A program made the translations under genes and the position numbers. A stretch of DNA of 34,091 nucleotides from IMG/VR virus record IMGVR_UViG_3300048839_000906, positions 1-34,091 of that record, one strand, 5' to 3'. Positions 1 to 7,363 of this stretch are shown here, piece after piece. A model generated the notes under the pieces. It did not search any database and had not been told where the DNA came from. It saw only the letters and a list, made by a program, of their open reading frames with translations. Each line of letters starts with the position of its first letter. The stretch's first letter is position 1. The DNA is from a virus.

Positions 1-127
1 TCTGGTAGGTGTAGACGCCGATCACCTCGTTGGCGTTGCGCGAACGGATGAACGGCATCGCGCCCAGGAAGGTCGCCTGGGTCTGAATGGCGCTGAAGTT
101 GTCCGGGCGGCCATACGGGTACGAGAG
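1..127. repeat. Terminal overlap, copy 1 (contig closes to a circle)
   Basis: Bases 1-127 are identical to bases 33965-34091. Joining the two copies gives a 33,964-bp circle and restores one uninterrupted capsid reading frame, which supports a complete genome. A length of 127 is a common assembler k-mer size, so this is probably an assembly overlap from a circular or circularly permuted genome rather than a biological terminal repeat; that last point is inference. Confidence 0.95.
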
Positions 128-259
128 CACACCGTTGGGGCCGTAGGGGTTCGGGTACGCCGAGCCGGTGACGTCGTGCTTCTGACCCTGAGCCTTCTGG
201 GTCAGGTTGTGCAGGGCTTCGGCGAGTGCCAGATACTCGCGGGGGGTGGCAGAGGTCAT
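1..259 (-). CDS. Major capsid protein, N-terminal part (gene crosses the contig junction)
   Basis: The minus-strand frame starts at an ATG at 257-259 and leaves the window at base 1 after about 86 codons. A Shine-Dalgarno-like AGAAGGAA sits just upstream, which fixes this start. When the circle is closed the frame continues into the gene ending at 32811, giving 470 residues in all. The N-terminus begins MTSATPREYLALAEAL and is rich in Tyr, Pro and Gly around residues 34-50. The gene lies 40 bp downstream of the prohead protease/scaffold gene, the usual place for a capsid gene. An internal Met at residue 68 (base 34022) is not the real start. Confidence 0.9.
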   Translation of the reverse strand, partial: MTSATPREYLALAEALHNLTQKAQGQKHDVTGSAYPNPYGPNGVLSYPYGRPDNFSAIQTQATFLGAMPFIRSRNANEVIGVYTYQ

Positions 260-299
260 GATAGGGTTCCTTCTCAGTCGGTGGTGGGTGTGGGCGAAA

Positions 300-1826
300 C
301 TATTCGGTCAGGCCGGGGAACATGACCGAAACCATGTCCGGCGCGCCGGTCGTCCCGGCGGTTTTCTGCTTGATGACCTGCGCGGCCTTGGCGACCGGCT
401 CCGCCGTCACGTCCAGGAAGTTGGCCGGGCTGGGCTTTTCGGCAGAGGTCACCGGCAGTTCCAGCTTGAGGCGAAGTTCCTTGACCTGAGCGGCCAGCGC
501 ATTCAGCGCCTCAGCCGTCTGGAGGGCAATGCCCGTCACGGTCGCGTTGGTTTCGATCAGGTCTTGCAGCAGCTCGGCGCTCTCGGCAGACTTGTCGGCC
601 TGCTTGGTCGCGCTCTCGACGGGTTCGGTGGTCAGATCGGCGAAGTCCTTGAACTTGACGCCCGCATCCACCAGCGCCTTGCTGGTGGCCTCAACGGACT
701 CAAGCTGCGTCAGGATCGCGTCGGCCTGCTTGGGGAAGCTGGCGCGGATAAACGCGCGCTTTTCTTCAGTCAGCATTTGAAGCTCCTTGCTCACTCGGAA
801 ACTGGTGTACGGGTTCGCCTCTTTCCCAGCGGGAAGGGTCGAAATCTCAAACGTGTTGAGGGCGTGATAAGTCGCCACGCCCGCCTCATCATAGGTTCGC
901 GCCCATTCCGGGAAGTCGAACCCATGCGATAGCCTAATGGTATCCGCCTTCTGCGCCATGTAGAACGCTTCGGCCTCGCGCCCGGCGTCGGTATCGTCGA
1001 ACTTGCCGACCGCCGTCACCATCTTGTCGGTCTTGAAAATGGCCGTCGCCACACCGTGCCGCGTGCCGGGCAGATGCCACGACCACAGCTCGGGCATCGG
1101 CGTGAAGCCCTTCTCGACGCGCTCAATGTAGGCGTCCAGCGCCGACTCGCTGATGATCTCTTTGTCGCGATCCTCAAACGAGTTGGTGTAGGTTGCCACC
1201 CACACGCCGTCACCCAGCGCCTTGAAGTAAGAGCCGGTCGCACTGATTCCGGCCTTCACCTCGGCTTCACGAATGGCCGACGGGTCACCGTAGCGCCCAA
1301 TGGCCTTGCGCTGAGGCTGTGGCACATTCTGGATACCATCCCCCTGAGCGGAAGTGCTGGCCTTTTTGGGTTTCTCAGCGCCCATGAACTGGTCATAGGC
1401 GCGCTTGACCTCATCATCCGACCAGTCGCCCAGCGCCTTGCGTTCGTCGGCGGGCAACATCTTACGCAGGTATTCGCGCATGGCGCTGGCGTCCGGCGCA
1501 TCCTCATCGGCGGCCATTTGCCCCTGCTCAATCAGCGAGGCGATGACCTGGCGGCGTTCGTCGTCGCTCTCGCGCTGGGCGGTTTCAACTTCCACGGCTT
1601 CAATTTCGCCGGTGTCGTCGTCGGTCATTGGCGGCTCGTCGATCATCGGAACCTCGGCGGGCATCATGCGCGCCAGACGTTCGGCCTCGGCAGTCAGCGC
1701 CGTCCAGGTTGCGGCGGCCTGGCTGTACTGATCGGTCGGGAACATGACCACCTCGGTCTGACCGTTGGTTTCCATGATCGCAATGTAGTCGCTCAGGGTC
1801 ACAATCGCATAGTTGGGTTTCATCAT
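300..1826 (-). CDS. Prohead serine protease fused to scaffold-like domains
   Basis: This 508-residue protein processes the procapsid. Residues about 185-345 carry an S78/U35-type prohead protease. The likely catalytic His is H251 in WSWHLPGTRHG and the nucleophile is S300 in RLSHGF, matching the family's S-x-G-F. FEIST followed by an ANPYT segment (326-341) resembles the family's E-V-S...ANP motif. Residues 1-180 are an acidic, helix-rich extension not usual for the protease alone. Residues 350-460 look like coiled coil and probably act as an internal scaffold cleaved during maturation (inference). The start is ATG-ATG behind GAGGACTGA. It lies 7 bp after the portal gene and 40 bp before the capsid gene, and no separate scaffold gene is present. 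Confidence 0.88.
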   Translation of the reverse strand: MMKPNYAIVTLSDYIAIMETNGQTEVVMFPTDQYSQAAATWTALTAEAERLARMMPAEVPMIDEPPMTDDDTGEIEAVEVETAQRESDDERRQVIASLIEQGQMAADEDAPDASAMREYLRKMLPADERKALGDWSDDEVKRAYDQFMGAEKPKKASTSAQGDGIQNVPQPQRKAIGRYGDPSAIREAEVKAGISATGSYFKALGDGVWVATYTNSFEDRDKEIISESALDAYIERVEKGFTPMPELWSWHLPGTRHGVATAIFKTDKMVTAVGKFDDTDAGREAEAFYMAQKADTIRLSHGFDFPEWARTYDEAGVATYHALNTFEISTLPAGKEANPYTSFRVSKELQMLTEEKRAFIRASFPKQADAILTQLESVEATSKALVDAGVKFKDFADLTTEPVESATKQADKSAESAELLQDLIETNATVTGIALQTAEALNALAAQVKELRLKLELPVTSAEKPSPANFLDVTAEPVAKAAQVIKQKTAGTTGAPDMVSVMFPGLTE

Positions 1827-1833
1827 TCAGTCC

Positions 1834-3789
1834 TCAGTAGCGCCCGCGACGCGAGCCGGTAGTTTTGTCGAGCGCGCACAGGCACTCAAAGCCCTTGCAG
1901 TCCAGTTTTGACGCGCCGGGCATCCACCCAGACCGACGCCAGTCGCGCAGGCGGTGAATCTGGTTGTTGAGGCGCTGGCAGTCCGGGCAACTTTCTTCAG
2001 TCGGGCCGACCTTCCAGACGTACATGCCGTTACGGTCGGCGCTCTCCAGACCCAGCAGGTAGGCCTCGCGCAGACTCTTGTTAATCCACATATCCACGCG
2101 CTGCTCGACCTGCTTCTCAGTGAGCGCCTTGCCGTCAGTAATCAGCGATTTGGTCAGGTCAGTGACATAGCCGCTGGTCTGACGTTTCCACCCGGCGTAG
2201 CGCTGCATGTCATCGGCGTCGAGCGTCTCCACCCGCACGCCGCCAGCCGCCAGACCGTCGCGGTAGGCGCGCAGTCCCTCCGAGTCCAGCACCGAACGCA
2301 GCAGGATACCGGCGCGGCGGCGGTTGTCGATGCCACCGGCGTTAATCTCCGACAGAATCGGGGCAAAGCGGCGGGCAAAGCTGCTGGCGGTCGTGCCAAA
2401 GTCCTTGAATGCCTTCGCCGTCTCAGCCGTCACCGGCGCGTCGTTGGCGACAACCTGCGTCGCATCCGAGGCCAGTTGGGGCGCGGCAAGTTCGCCCTCC
2501 CCCTCCGGCGTGTCATCGTCGTGCGCGGTGAGCAGTTCGCCGTTTTCGTCCAGCAGCACATCAGCCAGCGCCGGGACTGTGGATGCGAGGTAGCGCGCCG
2601 CCGTGTCCGCCGGAATGCCGGGGACGCTGGACAGCTTGACCGCCACGTCCACCTGAGCATTGGCGACGGCGGCGTCGGCGATGCCCTGTTCGGCGTCACG
2701 CGGCTTGAATTTGAATTCGAGATTGTCGGGCAGCACGCGGGTATTGATCGCCCGCTCCAGTTCCTTGAACAGCCATGCCAGCATTTTGCCGCTGGCCTTG
2801 CGGTCAAGGACGCGGGCTTGCGTGTTGGTCCCGAACGACCCGCCACTGACCGGCTTCACGTCCTGCGGGTCAATGCCCAGCGCGCGGGCAATGCCCACGG
2901 CCTGAGAGTTTTCCATTGCTTCCGGGTTGAATCCCTCCGGGGCATTGGAGAAGCGCAGCATCTCGGCGCTGACATTGGCGTCGTTGCCGGGATTGATGTA
3001 CTGCGCGACGGGCATGTACTTTTGGTCGCGCCCGTTCTTCAGACCTTCCTCATACCGACGCCAAACGTCCTCCCATGTCTTGGGAACCGCGCCGTTGACC
3101 ATCAGGATGCCAGCGGGCGGCATGTTGTCCAGGCTTTCGGCCTGGTAGGTGTTCATGAGGATGTTCTGCATCACGTAGGTCGAGGCGCGGCTCATGGCGC
3201 ACAACCCACCGCCGCGCAACTCCGGGTCAGGCATGGGCTGATCGACGATGCGAATCACCCGTGACCAATGCAGGCTCGCCAGTTGGCCGGTGCGCGCATC
3301 CTGATACCAGACCGGGAACTCCGGGTCGCCCGTGAAGTAGCAGCGCGAACTATCCAGCACCGACAGGCCGACCACCAACTCGCGCGGTAGTTCGGTGTTG
3401 GTTTCGCCGCGCCCGATGATCTGCATCACCGCGCCGTCGTCGTTGGTCGTCAAATCCCAGATCAGGCGACTGACAAAATCCTGCCAGCCCGCGCCGAATT
3501 GGGCGTGCAGCAGCACCTCCTGGAAGAAGCGCACCCGGCGCTTGCCGCGCAGTTCCCACGGCGTGGACGTGATTTGCTTGGCGAGGGCTGCGACCGCCCC
3601 AGACCACATGCTGGCCTGAGGGTGCGTCGCCATTGCCCGCAGCACGGCCTGTCGGTAGGGGCTGTAGCGGTTGGGGAGCGTGCCCTGCGTGAAGCTTTGC
3701 AGGCGCATCAAAGCCGCCCCGTAGTATCCGTTGGGATAGGGCGACTGTACCGAGAGGGCTACGGCCTGCTGTAACTGCTGATTTTCCAC
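1834..3789 (-). CDS. Portal protein with C-terminal Mu gpF-like (MuF) segment
   Basis: This 651-residue protein is the dodecameric DNA gate of the head. Residues about 1-400 resemble siphovirus portals: a conserved stem/clip region (LHWSRVIRIVD, MSRASTYVMQNIL, GIARALGIDPQDVKP). After a variable acidic linker (about 420-450), residues about 460-640 resemble the minor head protein family of Mu gpF. That part ends in a Cys cluster, CPDCQRLN (C601, C604) then C631, C636 and C638, like the metal-binding end of MuF proteins. The fusion suggests the MuF-like part is carried into the head by the portal. The start is GTG at 3787-3789 with only a weak ribosome site (GGGG). A -10 box lies 33-38 bp upstream, so it is the first gene of the virion operon. 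Confidence 0.88.
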   Translation of the reverse strand: MENQQLQQAVALSVQSPYPNGYYGAALMRLQSFTQGTLPNRYSPYRQAVLRAMATHPQASMWSGAVAALAKQITSTPWELRGKRRVRFFQEVLLHAQFGAGWQDFVSRLIWDLTTNDDGAVMQIIGRGETNTELPRELVVGLSVLDSSRCYFTGDPEFPVWYQDARTGQLASLHWSRVIRIVDQPMPDPELRGGGLCAMSRASTYVMQNILMNTYQAESLDNMPPAGILMVNGAVPKTWEDVWRRYEEGLKNGRDQKYMPVAQYINPGNDANVSAEMLRFSNAPEGFNPEAMENSQAVGIARALGIDPQDVKPVSGGSFGTNTQARVLDRKASGKMLAWLFKELERAINTRVLPDNLEFKFKPRDAEQGIADAAVANAQVDVAVKLSSVPGIPADTAARYLASTVPALADVLLDENGELLTAHDDDTPEGEGELAAPQLASDATQVVANDAPVTAETAKAFKDFGTTASSFARRFAPILSEINAGGIDNRRRAGILLRSVLDSEGLRAYRDGLAAGGVRVETLDADDMQRYAGWKRQTSGYVTDLTKSLITDGKALTEKQVEQRVDMWINKSLREAYLLGLESADRNGMYVWKVGPTEESCPDCQRLNNQIHRLRDWRRSGWMPGASKLDCKGFECLCALDKTTGSRRGRY

Positions 3790-3821
3790 GCTGGTATGCC
3801 CCGTGCGGACTTGTTAAGCGG

Positions 3822-3827
3822 ATTATA
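3822..3827 (-). promoter_or_regulatory. -10 box TATAAT of the likely virion (portal) operon promoter
   Basis: A perfect TATAAT reads on the minus strand 33 bp before the portal GTG, directly after a terminator hairpin. No TTGACA-like -35 is present at 16-18 bp (the place holds GGGGGC), so activation by a phage or host factor is possible. This last point is inference. Confidence 0.55.
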
Positions 3828-3836
3828 GCACGGGGC

Positions 3837-3870
3837 AAAGAAACGCCCCCGGACGGTGGTCGCGGGGGCG
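3837..3870 (-). terminator. Rho-independent terminator ending the accessory operon
   Basis: On the minus strand an 8-bp stem CGCCCCCG/CGGGGGCG with an 11-base loop is followed by TTTCTTT. It lies 24 bp after the stop of the 252-residue gene and just before the portal -10 box, separating the accessory and virion operons. Confidence 0.85.
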
Positions 3871-3893
3871 GAATTGAGGGGAGTGCGGGGCGG

Positions 3894-4652
3894 CTAGATG
3901 TCGAGCGGGTCCCAGTCGGGCAGCTTGCCGCGCCCGCTGGCAATCCATGCCCAGAAGCGGACGGTCGGACTCATGGATGCGTTGAACGTGCGGCTGACGT
4001 GGGCGCGGGCTTCCGGGTGCATCAGGTTGACGTGATAGAGGTCAGCGGCGGTCGCATCTTCCTCGTCGGGGCCGGACTTGCCCGCGTCGATCAGCCAGCC
4101 GTGGAAGCGCCAGTAGTAGTAAAAACGCCCGTCGCCGTCGTCCGGTCGCTGCAGCGGCTCAAGGCCGGTCGTGTCTTTCATCAGTTCGGCCAGCGCGCGC
4201 CCGGCTTCGGCGGCTTCCTTGCGGTGGAAGTTCTGCTTCTCCTCGGCCATGCGCTGGGCGTCGCCCTCAAGCACCGACGCCAACTGCTGGGCATAGCCGC
4301 GCTGCTTGTCGGTCAGCGGCAGGCCGTCGTCAGCCACGCGCAGGAAGGTCAGCACGGCCTCGTCAGACAGGCGGACGGTCTCGCGCTCACCTTCCACCCG
4401 CACCTGCGCCCACCCTTCGAGGTACTGAGTACCTGGGCGCAGGCGCTCGACCGGATGCCAGAACCCGCGAAACTCGACATGGGCAGACCACTCGCCCTGG
4501 CGGTACTCGGCCTGCAATTCGGGCGAGCTGCGGTAGGTCTTGACCGTCACGCTGAATCCGTTGGTGGTTGCCAGCGCCGGGCCGACTTCCTCCAGCGGGA
4601 TCGGGTTCGTGCCGTCGGGCGGCTCAATGGGTGCGTTCTCACGGATGCTCAA
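3894..4652 (-). CDS. Hypothetical protein, 252 aa
   Basis: I do not recognise this protein. The middle (about 110-165) is predicted helical and charged; the C-terminal third is aromatic-rich (FYYYWRFHGWL; VRFWAWIASG). It lacks a signal peptide or membrane segment. The start is TTG, overlapping the previous gene's TGA, with a good AAGGAG eight bases upstream, so translation is probably coupled. It is the last gene of the accessory operon, ahead of a strong terminator. Confidence 0.75.
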   Translation of the reverse strand: MSIRENAPIEPPDGTNPIPLEEVGPALATTNGFSVTVKTYRSSPELQAEYRQGEWSAHVEFRGFWHPVERLRPGTQYLEGWAQVRVEGERETVRLSDEAVLTFLRVADDGLPLTDKQRGYAQQLASVLEGDAQRMAEEKQNFHRKEAAEAGRALAELMKDTTGLEPLQRPDDGDGRFYYYWRFHGWLIDAGKSGPDEEDATAADLYHVNLMHPEARAHVSRTFNASMSPTVRFWAWIASGRGKLPDWDPLDI

Positions 4653-4945
4653 GGCATGCGCTCCTTCAGGGCGTCGATCAGACGGATGTACTGCTCACAG
4701 ATGCCATCGGTTTCACTGCACGCGGTCAGCAGGCCGACGGCGTAACCCTTGAGGTACTGAAGTTCCTGCCGGACGATCTCGGCAGTGTCGTAATCCATCG
4801 GTTCGTCCTCGTAGCGGCGGTGGGTGGCGCGCAGGGCGAGGGTGGCACGGGCGATGGTGTTTCGGAGTTCGGTGCGCTTGAAGTTGCGGCGGCGCTCCCA
4901 GTTACGCATTGGGTAGCCCTGAGGGTAGGTCACGGTGTGCAGCAT
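4649..4945 (-). CDS. Hypothetical protein, 98 aa
   Basis: This is a small basic, mostly helical protein of unknown role. Its ribosome site AAAGGA lies just upstream of ATG within a GGACAAAGGAAAC stretch, similar to leaders of other genes here. Its stop overlaps the TTG start of the next gene by 3 bases. No domain is recognised. Confidence 0.7.
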   Translation of the reverse strand: MLHTVTYPQGYPMRNWERRRNFKRTELRNTIARATLALRATHRRYEDEPMDYDTAEIVRQELQYLKGYAVGLLTACSETDGICEQYIRLIDALKERMP

Positions 4946-4984
4946 GTCAGTTTCCTTTGTCCTGTCCGGTCGGTTTGGGGCTGG

Positions 4985-5149
4985 TTAGTCCAGCAGGGTG
5001 AGGTTCTGCCGGGTCTTGCCCAGCGCGGTCTTGATCGCCTTGCGCTCCGCACGGATGCGGAGGCGGCGGCGGTAGCCCGTGGCATTCGAGGCGGCGGTAC
5101 GCCCCGGTTTGGCGGCCAGCAGGTTCTGGATGATCTGATTGAGCTTCAT
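4985..5149 (-). CDS. Small basic protein, 54 aa
   Basis: The frame runs from ATG 5147-5149 to TAA 4985-4987 and encodes MKLNQIIQNLLAAKPG followed by a very Arg/Lys-rich middle (GYRRRLRIRAERKAIK). AGGAG lies ten bases upstream. It is the first gene after a strong promoter at 5185-5213. A long frame over the same bases (4947-5213) is low-complexity and is a shadow. Nucleic-acid binding is possible from charge only. Confidence 0.6.
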   Translation of the reverse strand: MKLNQIIQNLLAAKPGRTAASNATGYRRRLRIRAERKAIKTALGKTRQNLTLLD

Positions 5150-5184
5150 GGCGCGGTGACTCCTGTTGAGAGGTCGATAGACAG

Positions 5185-5213
5185 AGAATAGCGCGTCCTG
5201 CGCCAGTCGTCAA
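5185..5213 (-). promoter_or_regulatory. Sigma70-type early promoter, copy 3 of a shared family
   Basis: The minus strand reads TTGACG, a 17-bp spacer, then TATTCT. The -35 sits inside TACCTATTGAC (5209-5219), an 11-base block also found at 9351-9361 and 17685-17695. It lies 36 bp upstream of the 54-residue gene. Confidence 0.8.
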
Positions 5214-5227
5214 TAGGTAACTTGCGC

Positions 5228-5338
5228 TTACTTGCCGCCCCGCCCGCTAAGGACAATCCACATGCCGACCAGTGCCAGAATCAGCAGCACGGCGGAGGCG
5301 AAGATGTAGAAGGCGACGGCGGCTTGAACGTCGGTCAC
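5228..5338 (-). CDS. Small single-span membrane protein, 36 aa
   Basis: GTG 5336-5338 to TAA 5228-5230 encodes a 36-residue peptide. It has one hydrophobic span (about residues 8-31, AVAFYIFASAVLLILALVG) and a basic C-terminus, SGRGGK. The GTG overlaps the previous stop as GTGA, a strong sign of coupled translation. Its role is unknown; a small holin-like or membrane-regulatory peptide is possible but unproven. Confidence 0.6.
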   Translation of the reverse strand: MTDVQAAVAFYIFASAVLLILALVGMWIVLSGRGGK

Positions 5339-5694
5339 TTCGCCCCCGCCTTCAGCGTGTAGATGATCGACTGCATCAGCTTGCCGCTGGCCGGGTCAAG
5401 CGTCAGATCGCCCGACACCTCAAGGCTGGCCGCCTGCTCGATCAGCACGTACTTGACATAGACGCTCTCGACCGGGCGGCGCGTATCCATCCAGTGCCAG
5501 ATGTAGTGCCGGGTTTCGGTGGGCAGGCCGGCGGCGAAGATGTTCTGCTCGACCAGCGAGAAGCCCTCGCGCAGCCGCGCCACAATCTCATCAACCGCCA
5601 GGCGCTGCGCCCCAGGGCGGCCGGGCTTGCCGGTGGTGGCCGCGCCGGAGTCCATCAGGCGGCCTTGCTCATACTCGTGCGGTTCGTCGGTCAC
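5335..5694 (-). CDS. Hypothetical protein, 119 aa
   Basis: Unrecognised soluble protein with a helical middle (LAVDEIVARLREGFSLVEQNIF) and a C-terminal half that looks mixed alpha/beta. The GTG start overlaps the upstream TGA by four bases (GTGA), and its own stop overlaps the next GTG in the same way, so it is part of a tightly coupled gene string. Confidence 0.72.
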   Translation of the reverse strand: MTDEPHEYEQGRLMDSGAATTGKPGRPGAQRLAVDEIVARLREGFSLVEQNIFAAGLPTETRHYIWHWMDTRRPVESVYVKYVLIEQAASLEVSGDLTLDPASGKLMQSIIYTLKAGAK

Positions 5695-6044
5695 GATGCT
5701 TTTTCCTCACTGTTGCGGCGGCGGTAGGCTTTGGTAGCCCGGCGGCATTCGGCGGACTGGCGCAGCTTGCGCTGACGTTCCTCCGGCGTCATCTCGGCAT
5801 AGCGGGCGCGGTAGGCGGCGTTGATTTTGGCGCGGTTGGCGGCCTTCCAGCGGGCGGCGGTTTCGGCCACGCGTGCCATGCGCTCGCGGTCTGATCGGAT
5901 GCGGCGCTTCTGTTCAGCGCACGCCCCCTTTCGGCAAACGATGCACCACGGATGCAGGCCGCCCTTGCGCGCCCGGTCGCGGTGGAAGTTGTAGGCGTTG
6001 GCCGGGAACATCCGGCGGCACTTGGTGCAGGTTTTCATTCGCAT
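5691..6044 (-). CDS. Zinc-ribbon protein, 117 aa, HNH-like N-terminus without HNH core
   Basis: The N-terminus carries two Cys pairs, CTKCRRMFP and CIVC, about 30 residues apart. This layout matches the N-terminal zinc ribbons of the HNH protein at 31992-32717. The rest is a long Arg/Lys-rich helix with no HNH motif, so nuclease activity is not expected. DNA or RNA binding is inferred. GGAGGGT before the ATG is a good ribosome site. It may be the binding half of a decayed homing-endonuclease family. Confidence 0.75.
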   Translation of the reverse strand: MRMKTCTKCRRMFPANAYNFHRDRARKGGLHPWCIVCRKGACAEQKRRIRSDRERMARVAETAARWKAANRAKINAAYRARYAEMTPEERQRKLRQSAECRRATKAYRRRNSEEKAS

Positions 6045-6047
6045 GGG

Positions 6048-6527
6048 CTAACCCTCCACGTCCGCCCGGCGGATTGTTTCTTTCAGCGCCCCCAGCTCAC
6101 GCCACAGCGCCTGAAGCTGCTTACTGATCTCGCGCAAATCACCGCGCACGCCGGGGAGGTCGTCATCTTCGATGAACTGGCCTGCGCTGCCGCGGTCGCT
6201 AAAGGCATCGGATTCGACCCCTTTAGGCGCGCCGCTATCCCCCTCGAATTCGAGGGGTTTTGGCAAGTCCTCCATCGCCATCCCGATGACCTTCATCCGC
6301 AGTTCCACCGGCAACTGCATCAGGACGGTCGGCGGCTGGTATCCGGCGCGCCAGAAGGGGAAGAACCTGACCACGGCGTAGCGCATGGCGACCTCGCCCC
6401 GGAGTTCTTGCCAGACCCGCGCGTCGGTCTCGGTCTCGAATACTTCATCAGCGCCTGTCACGCTGAATGCCACCCACACGCCCTTTTCCGGGTCGTGCGA
6501 CTTGCGGGTATCGCCTTGCTCACTCAT
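6048..6527 (-). CDS. Hypothetical protein, 159 aa
   Basis: No family is recognised. The first 90 residues look compact and aromatic (VRFFPFWRAGY); then comes an acidic linker and a C-terminal helix (about 128-155) with coiled-coil spacing. Its ATG lies inside the end of the upstream gene (8-base overlap). It ends 3 bp before the zinc-ribbon gene. Confidence 0.72.
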   Translation of the reverse strand: MSEQGDTRKSHDPEKGVWVAFSVTGADEVFETETDARVWQELRGEVAMRYAVVRFFPFWRAGYQPPTVLMQLPVELRMKVIGMAMEDLPKPLEFEGDSGAPKGVESDAFSDRGSAGQFIEDDDLPGVRGDLREISKQLQALWRELGALKETIRRADVEG

Positions 6528-6744
6528 CTTTGCTTGCCTCCGTGGTCAGTCGGTCGATTTCGCGCAGCGCGGCCTTTACAAACACCGGCGCGATTCTCAG
6601 GAATTGCTCAACGCTGTGATCTGGGTTGATGCACAAGCGGAAGCCGTCGTTGTTGTCGGAGAAGTCCCACGGGCCGGGTGGGGGCGTGGCGGCGATGGCC
6701 CGCATCTGCGCGATCAGGTCGGCGTCGGTTGGTTGGTCACTCAT
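6520..6744 (-). CDS. Hypothetical protein, 74 aa
   Basis: A small acidic protein. A similar opening (D-L-I-A-Q-M-R-A...PPPGPW) occurs in short uncharacterised phage proteins. Its ATG overlaps the upstream stop by 8 bases and is preceded by a G-rich site, GGAGGGG. Its role is unknown. Confidence 0.7.
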   Translation of the reverse strand: MSDQPTDADLIAQMRAIAATPPPGPWDFSDNNDGFRLCINPDHSVEQFLRIAPVFVKAALREIDRLTTEASKDE

Positions 6745-7063
6745 CCCCCACCCCTCCCACCCACCGGCCCACCATCACCGGATGCCCGCACACCACGCCC
6801 CCGGCCTGCGCGTCGCACTCCAGGCGGTAGGCGTAGCCCTGAGCGTCGGTCAGCACGTAGGACACGCCCTCACGCACCGACTTGACCGCGCCCCGGAAGT
6901 CGAAGCCGTAGACCTCAGCCACCAGCCGGGCCTCGTCGCTGTGATCGTCGGCTTGCCAGACCAGTTCCTGGATGATCTGCGCGGCGCGCGTGCCGACGAT
7001 CAGCACCAGCGCCAGAATCAGAACCAGGCGGAGGAAGTCGCTGTAGATGCTGCGACCGTTCAT
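6737..7063 (-). CDS. Membrane-anchored or exported protein, 108 aa
   Basis: Residues about 9-30 (DFLRLVLILALVLIVG) form a hydrophobic N-terminal segment after a short charged stretch, fitting a signal anchor. The soluble part would lie outside the membrane and has two Cys (C82 and C91 or near) that might pair. ATG overlaps the TGA of a tiny upstream frame, so translation could be coupled. No known family is recognised. Confidence 0.7.
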   Translation of the reverse strand: MNGRSIYSDFLRLVLILALVLIVGTRAAQIIQELVWQADDHSDEARLVAEVYGFDFRGAVKSVREGVSYVLTDAQGYAYRLECDAQAGGVVCGHPVMVGRWVGGVGDE

Positions 7064-7101
7064 TGGTCACTCTTCCACAGGGTGAACTCAATCATTCGCA
7101 T
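7060..7101 (-). CDS. Possible 13-residue peptide between two coupled genes
   Basis: ATG 7099-7101 to TGA 7060-7062 would encode MRMIEFTLWKSDQ. It starts one base after the previous gene's TGA, behind the strong AAAGGA of the shared leader motif, and its TGA overlaps the next ATG (ATGA). It may be a real peptide or simply a coupling device that carries ribosomes to the membrane-protein gene. Confidence 0.4.
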   Translation of the reverse strand: MRMIEFTLWKSDQ

Positions 7102-7102
7102 G

Positions 7103-7363
7103 TCAGTTTGTCCTTTCGTTCAGTCGGTCAAGAATAGCCTTCAGCTTGCGCGCCTTGCGGCGGGGATACTCGGCGATGTTCTGGGCGCGCCAGTAGGTCT
7201 GTTTGCACCCGTGGCACACGTTGCGGGTGGTGGGCGTCCCGTCGGGGCGGATGCGCCCGGTCACGGTGAAGTATTCGGGCGTGGCGGGCATAACCACGCC
7301 ACAGACCCGGCAGGGCTTCTCGGCCTTGCGGCGGCGGGGTTGGTAGGTCACGGGGTTAATCAT
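7103..7363 (-). CDS. Zinc-ribbon protein, 86 aa
   Basis: Two Cys pairs, CRVC and CHGC, about 30 residues apart, in the same layout as the zinc ribbons of the proteins at 5691-6044 and 31992-32717. Flanks are basic (PRRRKAEK; ARKLKAIL). No HNH core is present. ATG overlaps the stop of the PP-loop gene (ATGA). The last codons (NERTN) are written by the same bases that form the AACGAAAGGACAAAC leader motif. Confidence 0.72.
   Translation of the reverse strand: MINPVTYQPRRRKAEKPCRVCGVVMPATPEYFTVTGRIRPDGTPTTRNVCHGCKQTYWRAQNIAEYPRRKARKLKAILDRLNERTN

Noticed and set aside
1954-3264. A 436-codon plus-strand frame
   Set aside because: It is a shadow of the portal gene with no start signal or domain.
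3350-3943. A second minus-strand frame over the portal 5' end
   Set aside because: It crosses the terminator and promoter and has low-complexity Pro/Arg composition.
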